Below are positions 52,266 through 60,993 of a stretch of DNA of 64,000 nucleotides, piece after piece. This DNA is from JAIRNF01 sp031551125 (GTDB taxonomy: Bacteria; Bacteroidota; Bacteroidia; Bacteroidales; UBA932), in NCBI GenBank assembly GCA_031551125.1, contig JAVBOB010000001.1:1-64000 (forward strand), written 5' to 3'. Made by a program: the position numbers and the translations under genes. The notes beneath the pieces were generated by a model that was not told the origin of the DNA, searched no databases, and worked only from the letters and a program-made list of their open reading frames with translations. Position 1 is the first letter of the stretch. Each line of letters starts with the position of its first letter.

Positions 52266-52314
52266 ACAAAATGTAATGTAAACTATACAAAATGTAATTT
52301 TATTTATACATTTG
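52266..52314 (+). promoter_or_regulatory. direct repeats and -7 box before the DUF2975-like/XRE pair
   Basis: ACAAAATGTAAT occurs at 52266-52277 and 52287-52298, a period of 21 bases (two helical turns), followed by the -7 box TACATTTG at 52307-52314. The repeats cover the -33 position, as expected for binding by a dimeric regulator such as the XRE protein encoded downstream. The rest of the 414-base gap has a T-rich leader with TTTCTGTCTTTCTGTC. Confidence 0.5.
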
Positions 52315-52429
52315 CAGCGGAAAAATAATGGATTAACGGATTAAAGAGCAAAGGCTAAAAGATAGTAGATGTCAAGAGTCTTTCTGTCTTTCTGTCTTTG
52401 TTCTTTCATCTAAATTAAAACAAGTAGAA

Positions 52430-52879
52430 ATGAAATTTGCATTTTTGCCCCACTACTTTAAAAAGATAGGCCTGGCGTGCTTTTTCGGCTCCCTTATTTT
52501 TGTTGTTGTAACAAGCATTATTGTTACGCTGCAAGCGTTAAAGTCTATTCCGCCCGATGAAATGGTTAACTCTTTTCGGATGGGGATGGAGCTGGGAGAA
52601 GAGTTTGTCAGCTCAAACTACTGGGTAATTCAAATCGGAGGCATCCTTATTCTCCTTTCTATGGCATTCTACATGCTTGCCAAAGAAAAGGTAGATGACG
52701 AGTATATGGATGTTATGCGCTGGGAGTCGTTGCGACTTTCCGTACTGGTTAGCATTGCTGTTACCATACTATGCATACTCTTTCATGTTATGCTAACGGC
52801 AAAAAGCATTCTGTTCATTCAGTTTATCACCTACCTGATTGCGTTTAAGGTGAAAAAGTCGAATGATTTGCCCAATTAA
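52430..52879 (+). CDS. DUF2975-like membrane protein
   Basis: 149 residues with four membrane segments (GLACFFGSLIFVVVTSIIVTL, VIQIGGILILLSMAFYMLA, LRLSVLVSIAVTILCILFHVM and IQFITYLIAFKV). Layout and length fit the DUF2975 family, whose members are often encoded next to a small XRE-type HTH protein, as here 9 bases downstream. Function unknown; the pair probably forms a membrane-linked regulatory unit. Confidence 0.68.
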   Translation: MKFAFLPHYFKKIGLACFFGSLIFVVVTSIIVTLQALKSIPPDEMVNSFRMGMELGEEFVSSNYWVIQIGGILILLSMAFYMLAKEKVDDEYMDVMRWESLRLSVLVSIAVTILCILFHVMLTAKSILFIQFITYLIAFKVKKSNDLPN

Positions 52880-52888
52880 GCTACTAAG

Positions 52889-53119
52889 ATGATGAAGAAT
52901 TTAATAAAGGTAGAACGAGCAAGGTACAACCTGTCACAGCAGGAGCTGGCCGATAAGCTGGGAGTTACTCGGCAGTCTGTACACGCTATTGAAACCGGAA
53001 AGTTTATACCGTCAACCGTGTTGGCGCTTAAGCTGGCGCAGCTGTTCAGCTTAAAGGTCGAAGATATTTTCATACTCGAAGAGTCAGATATTCAACAAAA
53101 CACAACAAAAACACGCTAA
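52889..53119 (+). CDS. XRE-family (YozG-like) HTH regulator
   Basis: 76 residues, nearly all one helix-turn-helix: LIKVERARYNLSQQELADKLG, TRQSVHAIETGKFIP and LALKLAQLFSLKVEDIF. This is a Cro/CI-type DNA-binding domain. It follows the membrane gene by 9 bases, so the membrane protein may control its activity. It likely binds the direct repeats upstream of the pair. The start could also be the second Met (MMKNL). Confidence 0.88.
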   Translation: MMKNLIKVERARYNLSQQELADKLGVTRQSVHAIETGKFIPSTVLALKLAQLFSLKVEDIFILEESDIQQNTTKTR

Positions 53120-53123
53120 ATTT

Positions 53124-54437
53124 ATGAAGAAGTTTTTCACTCTCTTATCGCTGGTTCTGGCAACAGGGCTTGTAGCTAAAGGGCAAATAAAGTACAAGGA
53201 GTACGATTTGCCTAACGGATTGCATGTAATTCTATATGAAGATCATGCAACGCCTAATGTAATGGTATCACTTATGTACCATGTTGGTGCAAAAAATGAA
53301 GACCCTGGCAAAACGGGTTTTGCACACCTTTTCGAACACCTTATGTTCGAAGGTTCTGAAAACATTGCACGCGGAGATTATTTTAAAATTGTACAGTCAA
53401 ACGGTGGCGAGCTAAACGCTAATACTACTCAAGATCGTACCTACTACTACGAAGAGATGCCTTCTAACCAGCTGGAGCTGGCGTTATGGATGGAGTCAGA
53501 GCGTATGTATCATGCCAAAATTGATTCTATTGGTGTTGCCACTCAAAAAGGTGTGGTAATTGAAGAAAAAAAACAAACGCAAGATAGCCGTCCTTACGGG
53601 TCGTGGATGTATGAAATCGGTAAGCGTGCGTTCACCGTTCATCCTTACCGGTGGCAAACCATCGGCTCGCCCGACCATATTCGCAACTCTACCTTTGACG
53701 ATGTATATAGCTTCTATAAAACGTACTATGTTCCTAATAACGCTGTACTGGTTGTTGCAGGAGATTTTCAGGAAAAGCAGGCTAAAGAATGGATTGAAAA
53801 ATACTATGCAGGTATTCCTAAAGGTACAAAGCCCATCCATCGTCCTACGGTTGTAGAGCCAGCGCAGAAGGCCGAAATTCGTGATGTGATATACGATAAG
53901 GTGCAGATGCCTGCGGTATTTATGGGATACCATACCCCGGCCATTGGGACAAAGGATTTCTATGCGCTGGATATTTTAAAAAGTATTCTGTCCGGAGGAG
54001 CCAGCTCTCGCCTAAAAACTAACATTACCGATAAAGGATTGGCGCTGGAAACGCTTATGTTCATTAATCCACAAGAGCAACCCGGACTAACCTACTTTAT
54101 TGGTATTCCGAATGCAGGAGGAACTCCCGAAGACATGGAGAATGCAATTAATGCGGAGTTAGAAAAAGTAAGAACCGAGCTGGTAGCTGAAGATGAATTC
54201 CAAATGGCTATGGCGGCTAAAGAATTTCAGCTGGCTTCCGGCATGGTGCGTCTTTCGGATATATCAGAAGAACTTGCCAACAACTATACTTATTTTAAAG
54301 ATACCGAACGGATTAACCGTGAGCTTAGCTTCTATGGTGAAATAACTCGCGAAGATTTGAGAGATGTGGCTAAGAAGTATTTGTCAAAAGACAACAGAGT
54401 GGTATTGTACTATTTGCCCGAATCACAAAAGAAGTAA
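53124..54437 (+). CDS. M16 zinc metallopeptidase, catalytic subunit
   Basis: 437 residues with a signal peptide (KFFTLLSLVLATGLVAKG). The zinc motif is HLFEH (His68, Glu71, His72), with the downstream Glu147/148 in VVIEEKKQ as third ligand. The C-terminal domain has LSGGASSRLKTNI but lacks the Tyr expected after the Arg in the R/Y motif. M16B enzymes often work as heterodimers; the gene downstream supplies the R/Y part. Substrates are probably peptides in the periplasm. The operon starts 5 bases after the XRE gene, though they are probably separate. Confidence 0.93.
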   Translation: MKKFFTLLSLVLATGLVAKGQIKYKEYDLPNGLHVILYEDHATPNVMVSLMYHVGAKNEDPGKTGFAHLFEHLMFEGSENIARGDYFKIVQSNGGELNANTTQDRTYYYEEMPSNQLELALWMESERMYHAKIDSIGVATQKGVVIEEKKQTQDSRPYGSWMYEIGKRAFTVHPYRWQTIGSPDHIRNSTFDDVYSFYKTYYVPNNAVLVVAGDFQEKQAKEWIEKYYAGIPKGTKPIHRPTVVEPAQKAEIRDVIYDKVQMPAVFMGYHTPAIGTKDFYALDILKSILSGGASSRLKTNITDKGLALETLMFINPQEQPGLTYFIGIPNAGGTPEDMENAINAELEKVRTELVAEDEFQMAMAAKEFQLASGMVRLSDISEELANNYTYFKDTERINRELSFYGEITREDLRDVAKKYLSKDNRVVLYYLPESQKK

Positions 54438-54462
54438 TCTGCCAGTAAATAGAAAATGAAAA

Positions 54463-54495
54463 GTAAAGACATATTCAATAGCTGACGGTCTTTAC
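54463..54495 (+). promoter_or_regulatory. hairpin between the M16 genes
   Basis: GTAAAGAC and GTCTTTAC form an 8-base perfect stem with a 17-base loop, in the 86-base gap. It could set relative levels of the two subunits. Confidence 0.35.
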
Positions 54496-54523
54496 CTACA
54501 ACGAAAAATAAAAATACAGACCA

Positions 54524-56611
54524 ATGAAAAAAATAGCCAATATACTAGCCACACTACTACTTTTTGTGGCTATGGCAAACGCTCAACAGCTAGATCGTAG
54601 CGTTCGCCCTTCTCCTGCACCTGCAAAAGAAATAAATATTAAGGATGCAAAAACATTTACGTTGTCTAACGGGTTAAAGGTATTTGTGGTTGAGGATAAG
54701 CGTGCTCCCATTGTTTACTACTCGCTTATGCTTGATGTTAAACCTGCTCTTGAAAGAGATAAGGTTGGTATGAAAGCAATGTTCAGCACGGTGATAGGAA
54801 CTGCTACAACAACTCGCAGCAAGGAGCAAATCAATAAGGAAATAGATTTAATCGGAGCATCTGCATCTGTTGATGCATCTGGCGGTAGCATAAGCTTCTT
54901 AAAGAAATACGAGACTAAAGCGCTGGAGCTAATGTCAGATCTTTTGCTTAATCCGGTATTTACACAAAGCGAATTTGATTTGAATATAGGTAAGGCAAAA
55001 AGCGAACTTTCAATGGTTGGAGACGATGCCAGTAGCGTTAACAAGCGGGTATCGGCAGCGCTTACTTATGGAAAAGAATTTCCTTCAGGAGAGGTTAGAA
55101 CTGCTGAAACGCTGGATAATATTAAGGTAGATGATTTACAAAGCTACTATAATACTTACTTTGCGCCTAATGTTGCTCGCTTGGTAATTGTAGGCGACAT
55201 TACAGAGGCCGAAGCAAAGGCAAACGTAGAAAAGTATTTTGGCAAGTGGCAAAAGAAAAACGTTCCTGTTGCCAGCTACACCATCCCTCAAGCACCTCAG
55301 GGAGCTCAGGTGGCAATGGTTGATAAGCCCGGTGCTGTTCAATCAGCAATTGACGTATCGTATCCGCTTAACTTTAAGATTGGAGCTTCTGATGAAATGG
55401 CTGCTTCTGTTATGAGCTATATACTTGGTGGCGGAAGTGCAGGACGCTTGTTCCAGAACTTGCGCGAACAACACAGCTATACTTATGGTGTATATAATAC
55501 GCTTTCATCAGGTGAGTTGGTTGGACGTTATAGCCTGACAGCCGGTCGTGGAAGTGCTGCTTCTGTCAAAAGTGCTGTCACCGATAGCGCCGTTTACCAA
55601 ATACTGGCAGAGATGAAGAGAATGATAAATACTCCGATTAGCGAGCAAGAGCTGAAGAATGCAAAGGCTTTTATAGCCGGAGGCTTCAGTCGCGGCCTTG
55701 AATCTCCCTCAACCATTGCCGCTTTTGCTGTGTCTATTGATAAGTATAAGCTGCCAAAGGATTACTACAAGACCTACCTGAAGCGGTTGAATGCCATTAC
55801 TGTTGCTGATGTACAAGCTGCAGCAAAGAAATATATCAGGCCTGAAAACGCTTGGATAGTGGTGACGGGAGATAAATCTCTTGCAGAAGGGTTAAAGCAA
55901 TTCGCCTCTAACAAAACCGTTCAGTTCTACGATATAAACGCTAACCCTATTGAGGCTCCTACCGCTAAAACCGCAAGTATCAGCGCTAACGAAGTAATCA
56001 GCAAGTATGTTGACGCTATTGGTGGTGTTGCAGCCATTGAAAAGATAAATGATTATAAGATTACGGCAGAGATAAGCGCAATGGGGCAGAAGCTAAATAT
56101 GACCCAGCTGTTCAAGAAGCCGAACTTTTCACTTACCAGCTTGGCTATGGGTGGTATGGTTGTTCAGAAAATGGCATTTAACGGGACAGCGCTAAAGGTA
56201 TCGGGTATGCAAGGTAACAAGGAGTTGACCGAGGGTGCCGAGTTTGATGAAATAAAGGATGGATCATCGGCTTGTCCAGAAATGAACTATGCGAAAAATG
56301 GCTACCGGCTTGCTGTTAAAGGCATAGAAAAATTAGAAGGGAAAGATGTATATGTGCTGGATGTTACCAAGGGCGCAAGTACTTCTACCGAATATTATGA
56401 TGTAGCAAGCGGGTTGAAGCTAAAGAAAGTAGCTACCGCAATGGGGCCTCAGGGGCCAATACAGCAAGTTACAGAATATGGTGATTACAGAACCGTTGAT
56501 GGCGTTAAATTTCCGTATAGCGTAAAACAAGCGGCAGGAGGAATGACAATGCCGGCAACTATTACTGCTGTTGAAGTAAATAAAGGCATAGAAAGCTCAC
56601 AGTTTGAATAG
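54524..56611 (+). CDS. M16 peptidase-like partner fused to a lipoprotein-carrier-like domain
   Basis: 695 residues with a signal peptide (IANILATLLLFVAMANAQ). Residues 45-480 are an M16 fold without the HxxEH motif (GMKAMFSTVIGTATT in its place). The R/Y motif is intact in LREQHSYTYGVYNTL after GGGSAGRLFQN. The last ~210 residues (after TASISANEVISKYVDAIGG) resemble the outer-membrane lipoprotein-sorting (LolA/LolB-like) beta fold. It is likely the non-catalytic subunit partner of the gene upstream. The extra C-terminal domain may bind membrane or substrate. Confidence 0.9.
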   Translation: MKKIANILATLLLFVAMANAQQLDRSVRPSPAPAKEINIKDAKTFTLSNGLKVFVVEDKRAPIVYYSLMLDVKPALERDKVGMKAMFSTVIGTATTTRSKEQINKEIDLIGASASVDASGGSISFLKKYETKALELMSDLLLNPVFTQSEFDLNIGKAKSELSMVGDDASSVNKRVSAALTYGKEFPSGEVRTAETLDNIKVDDLQSYYNTYFAPNVARLVIVGDITEAEAKANVEKYFGKWQKKNVPVASYTIPQAPQGAQVAMVDKPGAVQSAIDVSYPLNFKIGASDEMAASVMSYILGGGSAGRLFQNLREQHSYTYGVYNTLSSGELVGRYSLTAGRGSAASVKSAVTDSAVYQILAEMKRMINTPISEQELKNAKAFIAGGFSRGLESPSTIAAFAVSIDKYKLPKDYYKTYLKRLNAITVADVQAAAKKYIRPENAWIVVTGDKSLAEGLKQFASNKTVQFYDINANPIEAPTAKTASISANEVISKYVDAIGGVAAIEKINDYKITAEISAMGQKLNMTQLFKKPNFSLTSLAMGGMVVQKMAFNGTALKVSGMQGNKELTEGAEFDEIKDGSSACPEMNYAKNGYRLAVKGIEKLEGKDVYVLDVTKGASTSTEYYDVASGLKLKKVATAMGPQGPIQQVTEYGDYRTVDGVKFPYSVKQAAGGMTMPATITAVEVNKGIESSQFE

Positions 56612-56634
56612 TGCTAGTATCTATTGAAATGCAT

Positions 56635-56672
56635 AGCCCTTTCTCAACAAAAGAGAAAGGGCTTTTTATTTT
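56635..56672 (+). terminator. terminator of the M16 operon
   Basis: AGCCCTTTCTC and GAGAAAGGGCT with a 7-base loop, then TTTTTATTTTAT. It is 23 bases after the stop. Confidence 0.85.
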
Positions 56673-56764
56673 ATACCAATTCTCATATCGCACTTGCTTA
56701 TACTAGACTTCTTCGATAAATGGCGGAAAGAGGTATAATGCGGAGTACGAAGCTAACAACTCCT

Positions 56765-56854
56765 CGTCATTGCGAACAATTCGTATTTTGAATTGTGAAG
56801 CAATCTACCCATTATTAGCAGATTGCTTCGGCAAAGTGCGCCTCAGCAATGACG
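56765..56854. repeat. interspersed palindromic repeat, family B, copy 5
   Basis: Ends CGTCATTGCGAACAATTCG and CTCAGCAATGACG, inner GAAGCAATCTACCC / GCAGATTGCTTCGG. With the terminator it accounts for most of the 431-base gap before the Spy-like gene; bases 56870-57040 contain no gene I recognise. Confidence 0.8.
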
Positions 56855-57043
56855 TACTATTGTTATTGCTATTTATCAAAGCGGTTTATTATATACCTTA
56901 ACTTAAGGTTGTTTTGCGTAAGAGGTGCAAATGTTAATTAATGCAATTGTGTAAATTCCGGTTAAACCCTGCCTTAAAATTGTTGTCTTAGAAGCAGAGA
57001 TCTCCAAAAAGCACATGTATATAAACTCAAAAACTCAATAGAT

Positions 57044-57685
57044 ATGAAAAAGGTAGCATTACTTATTATCTCTGTTTTATGCTTTGCCCCGTTTGTTCAA
57101 GCGCAACAACAACAAGAAAAGCAGGAAAAAGAAAGAAGAGTTCAGGTAAGAACAGCAAGACCCGACGTTGAAAGAAGGGTGGGCGAAATCCGCGAGCGTA
57201 TGGGCGGGATTCCTAACCTTACGCAAGAACAACGTGACCAAATGAAGACGCTTCGCGTTGAAATGATGAAAGAATCTAATACCGTTCGTAATCAAATAGC
57301 CGAAAAGCGTGCTCATCTGAAGAGTTTACAGGCTACTGATAACGCCGATATGAAGGCTATCAATAAAACAATTGACGAAATAGCATCGTTGCAAGCACAG
57401 CAAATGAAGGCTCAAGCCAACATGCAGGTAAAAACGCGTGCTTTACTTACTGATGAACAAAAAGTAATGTATGATGCACGTGGTAACAACATGCGCTTCA
57501 ACTTTAATACGAGTGGAAGAAAGTTCAACTTTGATGGTGATAACAAGCAATTCAAGGTAAGAGCGTTTAAGTTTGGTGATACCGATATGCCTAACAGCGA
57601 AGAGATAAATAAGATTGTTTCTGAACAGCTGGCAACTATGGATTTTGATTTCCCTTTTGATTTTGACTTTGATTTTGAAGAATAA
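57044..57685 (+). CDS. Spy/CpxP-like periplasmic protein with an Asp-Phe tail
   Basis: 213 residues. Signal peptide (VALLIISVLCFAPFVQAQ), then a helical part: RERMGGIPNLTQEQRDQMKTL and IDEIASLQAQQMKAQANMQV with LLTDEQKVMYDARG. This fits Spy/CpxP/ZraP-type periplasmic proteins, whose LTxEQ motif repeats (LTQEQ, LTDEQ). Such proteins bind unfolded proteins or metal. The C-terminus is odd: after NMRFNFNTSGRKFNFDGDNKQF the chain ends in repeated Asp-Phe pairs (FPFDFDFDFEE). Single-gene unit. Confidence 0.82.
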   Translation: MKKVALLIISVLCFAPFVQAQQQQEKQEKERRVQVRTARPDVERRVGEIRERMGGIPNLTQEQRDQMKTLRVEMMKESNTVRNQIAEKRAHLKSLQATDNADMKAINKTIDEIASLQAQQMKAQANMQVKTRALLTDEQKVMYDARGNNMRFNFNTSGRKFNFDGDNKQFKVRAFKFGDTDMPNSEEINKIVSEQLATMDFDFPFDFDFDFEE

Positions 57686-57720
57686 AGTTTTTAAATACTT
57701 GTTTGGTTTTTTAATGTGGG

Positions 57721-57760
57721 AAGCGGGACACAGCAATACTGTGTCCCGCTTTATTTTTGA
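57721..57760 (+). terminator. terminator of the Spy-like gene
   Basis: A 13-base perfect stem (AAGCGGGACACAG and its complement) with a 5-base loop, then TTATTTTTG. Confidence 0.85.
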
Positions 57761-57827
57761 ATATTCTTTTCCTTGCTTTAATAAGCCTCTTTTGGAAATA
57801 ATATAACAACCGGTTTGAAATAAAGAC

Positions 57828-58014
57828 AGTCCCGAAGAGGGCTGAATATGCATAACCGTGGGTGAAACCCACGAAGAAAACCGTTCGGCTTAACTGCACA
57901 GGGAGCACCGACTTTCTTCTAAGAAAGTCGGTGCTCCCTGTGCAATCTTAACTTCAGTCCGACTGCCTCGCATTGCATCCGGAGTTATTGTTGTTCAACC
58001 CCAGAGGGGGTATC
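57828..58014. repeat. composite palindromic repeat region
   Basis: Starts with CCCGAAGAGGGCTGAATATG and ACCGTGGGTGAAACCCACGA. The centre is a 21-base hairpin (CACAGGGAGCACCGACTTTC ... GAAAGTCGGTGCTCCCTGTG, 57897-57942). It ends with GCATCCGGAGTTATTGTTG and CCCCAGAGGGGG. Similar words are widespread in Bacteroidota intergenic regions as I remember them. No gene is seen in 57686-58066. Confidence 0.6.
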
Positions 58015-58066
58015 TATATTAGAAAGGAAATAAAAACATGTATTTTGGTATTTTTCCAAAGAGGTT

Positions 58067-59293
58067 TTACTCTTGTCCCACAATAAAACCGTTTGCAATG
58101 AACCCTCCATTATTACTTAGCTCCAGCGTGTAAGTTTCCTCGGTAATGTTCAGCTCGTCTATACTTATCAACTTAACGTTTATCAGCTTGCCTACATCAT
58201 AAACGGTAAACGTATCACCTGCCTCATACTTCACAACGGCTGATAGTCTGCCGTACTGTTTCGTTTTTTCCGGATTGTGTGATGCCCATCCTTTGTCGGT
58301 AAGGAAGGGATGGTCTGCAGTTGTGGTAATTTCTCGTCCGTTTTCCAGCTTCAGCCTCAGCAATCCACTATGCGTTACACAATGTACTTTTTCTACAGTA
58401 GCATAAGATAAGCTGCCATTATCGGGATTGTAGCTTACCACCTGCTGGCCAACCTTAATATCTTCAATGTTTGCGGTACTAATCTTATTACCTGTTTCGG
58501 TGAGTACCATGCTACCTTTTGCCAAACAGTGAACATCCATTCCGCCAAAATACAGCTCGGAAATCGCCGTATCATCATACTTATCGCCTTGGTAAACCTC
58601 CGTAATTACAAACTTTAGTATAGAGGCTTTACCATCTTTGCGACGCCCTATCGGACGTGGAAACTCAAAGGCTTGACAACCCATAAAATCCTCTAGCTGC
58701 AAAACCGCCAGCAACTCATCATTCTCGTACAAGTTAAATGTTTTTACACGCGAGTTGTTTTTCCATGCAGCTGGGTTCTTCTGGTAGCCGTTGTGAATGT
58801 AGCAAATGGTAGCACGTGCAGCACTGTTTCCAAACGTATATTTCAGGTACTCGCCTATACCGTAACCTGCCACACCTTCAACCCATGCCGTGCGCAAATC
58901 CCAATCACCGGACATGTCCGCACCATACTTGTTACTGCCATTTCGGGCTAACTCTGATGATACAGCCGTTTCGTAGCTTGCACCGCAGTACCAGCTACAA
59001 CCCATTGGCTCCATGTTCCACGGGGCTTGCATGCCTCCTTCATCACCGGCTATATCGGCATCATACGCCTTCTTCTGGTACTTACGGTATAGCTTCAGCT
59101 CATCCTTGGTAAATTTAAGCGTATCTTCCGGCTTATCGTAAGATCGGTATAGCAACGCCCATCCCCGTTCATCCTCAGCAGTCCACGCAACATACTTTTC
59201 AATCTGTATAGGCTTTAATACCGGAACATTGCCTTTCTGCGCCAACGCCTGTAGCGATAGCAACAGTACACCTGCAAGAAGTAGTTTTTTCAT
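58067..59293 (-). CDS. exported glycan-binding/Hint domain fusion
   Basis: 408 residues from ATG 59293, chosen for its signal peptide (KLLLAGVLLLSLQALA). The first ~260 mature residues hold a discoidin-like carbohydrate-binding module of the NADase-type (DWDLRTAWVEGVAGYGIGEY). From CLAKGSMVLTETGNK (Cys at about 268) on is a Hint (hedgehog/intein) domain: ANIEDIKVGQQVVSYNPDNG, TTADHPFLTDKGWASH and the end GGFIANGFIVGQE. Hint domains can self-cleave and release or modify a C-terminal part. Here nothing follows the Hint domain. Confidence 0.85.
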   Translation of the reverse strand: MKKLLLAGVLLLSLQALAQKGNVPVLKPIQIEKYVAWTAEDERGWALLYRSYDKPEDTLKFTKDELKLYRKYQKKAYDADIAGDEGGMQAPWNMEPMGCSWYCGASYETAVSSELARNGSNKYGADMSGDWDLRTAWVEGVAGYGIGEYLKYTFGNSAARATICYIHNGYQKNPAAWKNNSRVKTFNLYENDELLAVLQLEDFMGCQAFEFPRPIGRRKDGKASILKFVITEVYQGDKYDDTAISELYFGGMDVHCLAKGSMVLTETGNKISTANIEDIKVGQQVVSYNPDNGSLSYATVEKVHCVTHSGLLRLKLENGREITTTADHPFLTDKGWASHNPEKTKQYGRLSAVVKYEAGDTFTVYDVGKLINVKLISIDELNITEETYTLELSNNGGFIANGFIVGQE

Positions 59294-59320
59294 GGTATGA
59301 TGTTTATGTGATAAATCAAA

Positions 59321-59417
59321 CGCACCGTCATTGCGAGCGTAGCGAAGCAATCTACTCAATAAATGATGAGATTGCTTCGCGATTCAAAAAACGAATCGCT
59401 CGCAATGACGGTGCGTT
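59321..59417. repeat. interspersed palindromic repeat, family B, copy 6
   Basis: Near-perfect arms: CGCACCGTCATTGCGAGCG and CGCTCGCAATGACGGTGCG, with inner GAAGCAATCTACTC / GAGATTGCTTCGC. Just downstream of gltX on the minus strand. Confidence 0.85.
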
Positions 59418-59419
59418 GC

Positions 59420-60955
59420 TTATACTTTCTCTGGCTTCAGCGATTCCACCGCCTTATCTATTCTTTCCAGCACCTCGTTTTTTCCTATCAGCGCAGCAAT
59501 CTCAAACATGCCGGGGCCTTTGCTTTCGCCCACCACACAAAGTCGGAAAGCATTCATCACCTGTCCCATATTTAAGTTGTTTGCCGTAATCCAATCGTGT
59601 ATCTTATGTTCTGCACGCTCCTTCTCAAAAGGTTGTACCGCTGCCAGCTGCTCGCGCAGCTTGCCCATCAGCTCAGGTGTTTCTTCCTTCCAGTATTTTT
59701 TTACCACCTTTTCATCGTAGGTTGTGGGTGCGGTAAAGAAGTAAGATGACAAATCCCAGAAATCGGCAACAAACGTGGCACGCTCCTTTATCAAACCGCA
59801 TACATCGGCTACGTAACGGCTGTCTTGCGCAACGCCTTTTTCTTTCAAAATAGGTTGGTATAGCTCGGCCAGCTCATCGTTAGCCCGTTGTTTCATGTAC
59901 TGCTGGTTAAACCACTTTGCCTTGTCGGGGTTAAAGCGTGCCCCCGATTTAATTACACGGTCTAGGCTGAATAGCTTTATCAGCTCGTCCATCGTGAACA
60001 ATTCCTGCTCCGTACCCGGGTTCCAACCCAACAAGGCCAACAGGTTTACAAATGCTTCCGGAAAGTACCCGTCCTCCTTATATCCGCGTGAAACATCGCC
60101 TTCAGGCGATACCCAGCGCATGGGGAATACGGGGAAACCCAAACGGTCGCCATCGCGCTTGCTTAGCTTACCCTTACCATCGGGCTTTAGTAGTAGCGAC
60201 AGGTGAGCAAACAACGGCATCTCGTTCTCCCACCCAAAAGCACGGTATAGCAACACGTGCAGAGGAAGCGAGGGCAGCCATTCTTCGCCCCGAATAACGT
60301 GGGTAATCTCCATCAAATGGTCGTCAACAATGTTAGCCAGGTGATAGGTAGGCAGCATATCTACTGATTTAAACAACACTTTATCATCCAGCGTATTGGT
60401 GTTTACCACTACGTTATCGCGAATAATATCGTTAATCGATACGATTTCGTTAGCCGGAATTTTAAAGCGTACTACCCAATTCCCTTTTTCCAAACGTTGC
60501 TTCACCTCATCATTGCTCATGTTGAGTGAAGTTGCCATTTGCTCACGAATGGTGTAGTTGTAGATAAACGTTTCGCCTTTCTTTTCACAATCAGTACGCA
60601 GCTTATCTAACTCCTCCGATGTATCGAAGGCATAGTAAGCATGTCCCGATGAAATAAGCTGCTCGGCATACTTTAGGTAAATGTCCTTGCGCTCGCTTTG
60701 GCGGTAAGGCGCATGAGGGCCTCCAACGCCAACCCCCTCATCGAAGGTAATGCCGCACCAACGCAGCGATTCTATGATGTACTCTTCTGCTCCGGGTACA
60801 AAGCGGGCAGAGTCGGTATCTTCAATACGCAAAATAAAATCGCCGCCAAGCTGTTTGGCGAACAGGTAGTTGAACAAGGCTGTGCGCACACCGCCCATGT
60901 GTAAAGGCCCCGTGGGGCTTGGCGCAAAACGAACGCGTACTTTTTTTGATGACAT
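59420..60955 (-). CDS. gltX: glutamate-tRNA ligase
   Basis: 511 residues. The class I HIGH motif appears as HMGG at residues 19-22 (APSPTGPLHMGGVRTALFNY). The KMSKS motif is KLSKR near residue 263 (GKGKLSKRDGDRLGFPVFP). DFILRIEDTDSARF and TYHLANIVDDHLMEITHVIRG complete the catalytic domain. The C-terminal helical part binds the anticodon. The protein charges tRNA-Glu. The last bases form the repeat B6 border. Single-gene unit. Confidence 0.96.
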   Translation of the reverse strand: MSSKKVRVRFAPSPTGPLHMGGVRTALFNYLFAKQLGGDFILRIEDTDSARFVPGAEEYIIESLRWCGITFDEGVGVGGPHAPYRQSERKDIYLKYAEQLISSGHAYYAFDTSEELDKLRTDCEKKGETFIYNYTIREQMATSLNMSNDEVKQRLEKGNWVVRFKIPANEIVSINDIIRDNVVVNTNTLDDKVLFKSVDMLPTYHLANIVDDHLMEITHVIRGEEWLPSLPLHVLLYRAFGWENEMPLFAHLSLLLKPDGKGKLSKRDGDRLGFPVFPMRWVSPEGDVSRGYKEDGYFPEAFVNLLALLGWNPGTEQELFTMDELIKLFSLDRVIKSGARFNPDKAKWFNQQYMKQRANDELAELYQPILKEKGVAQDSRYVADVCGLIKERATFVADFWDLSSYFFTAPTTYDEKVVKKYWKEETPELMGKLREQLAAVQPFEKERAEHKIHDWITANNLNMGQVMNAFRLCVVGESKGPGMFEIAALIGKNEVLERIDKAVESLKPEKV

Positions 60956-60993
60956 AAACCGTATGTATGAGTATAATTTGTTTTACTTCTTAA

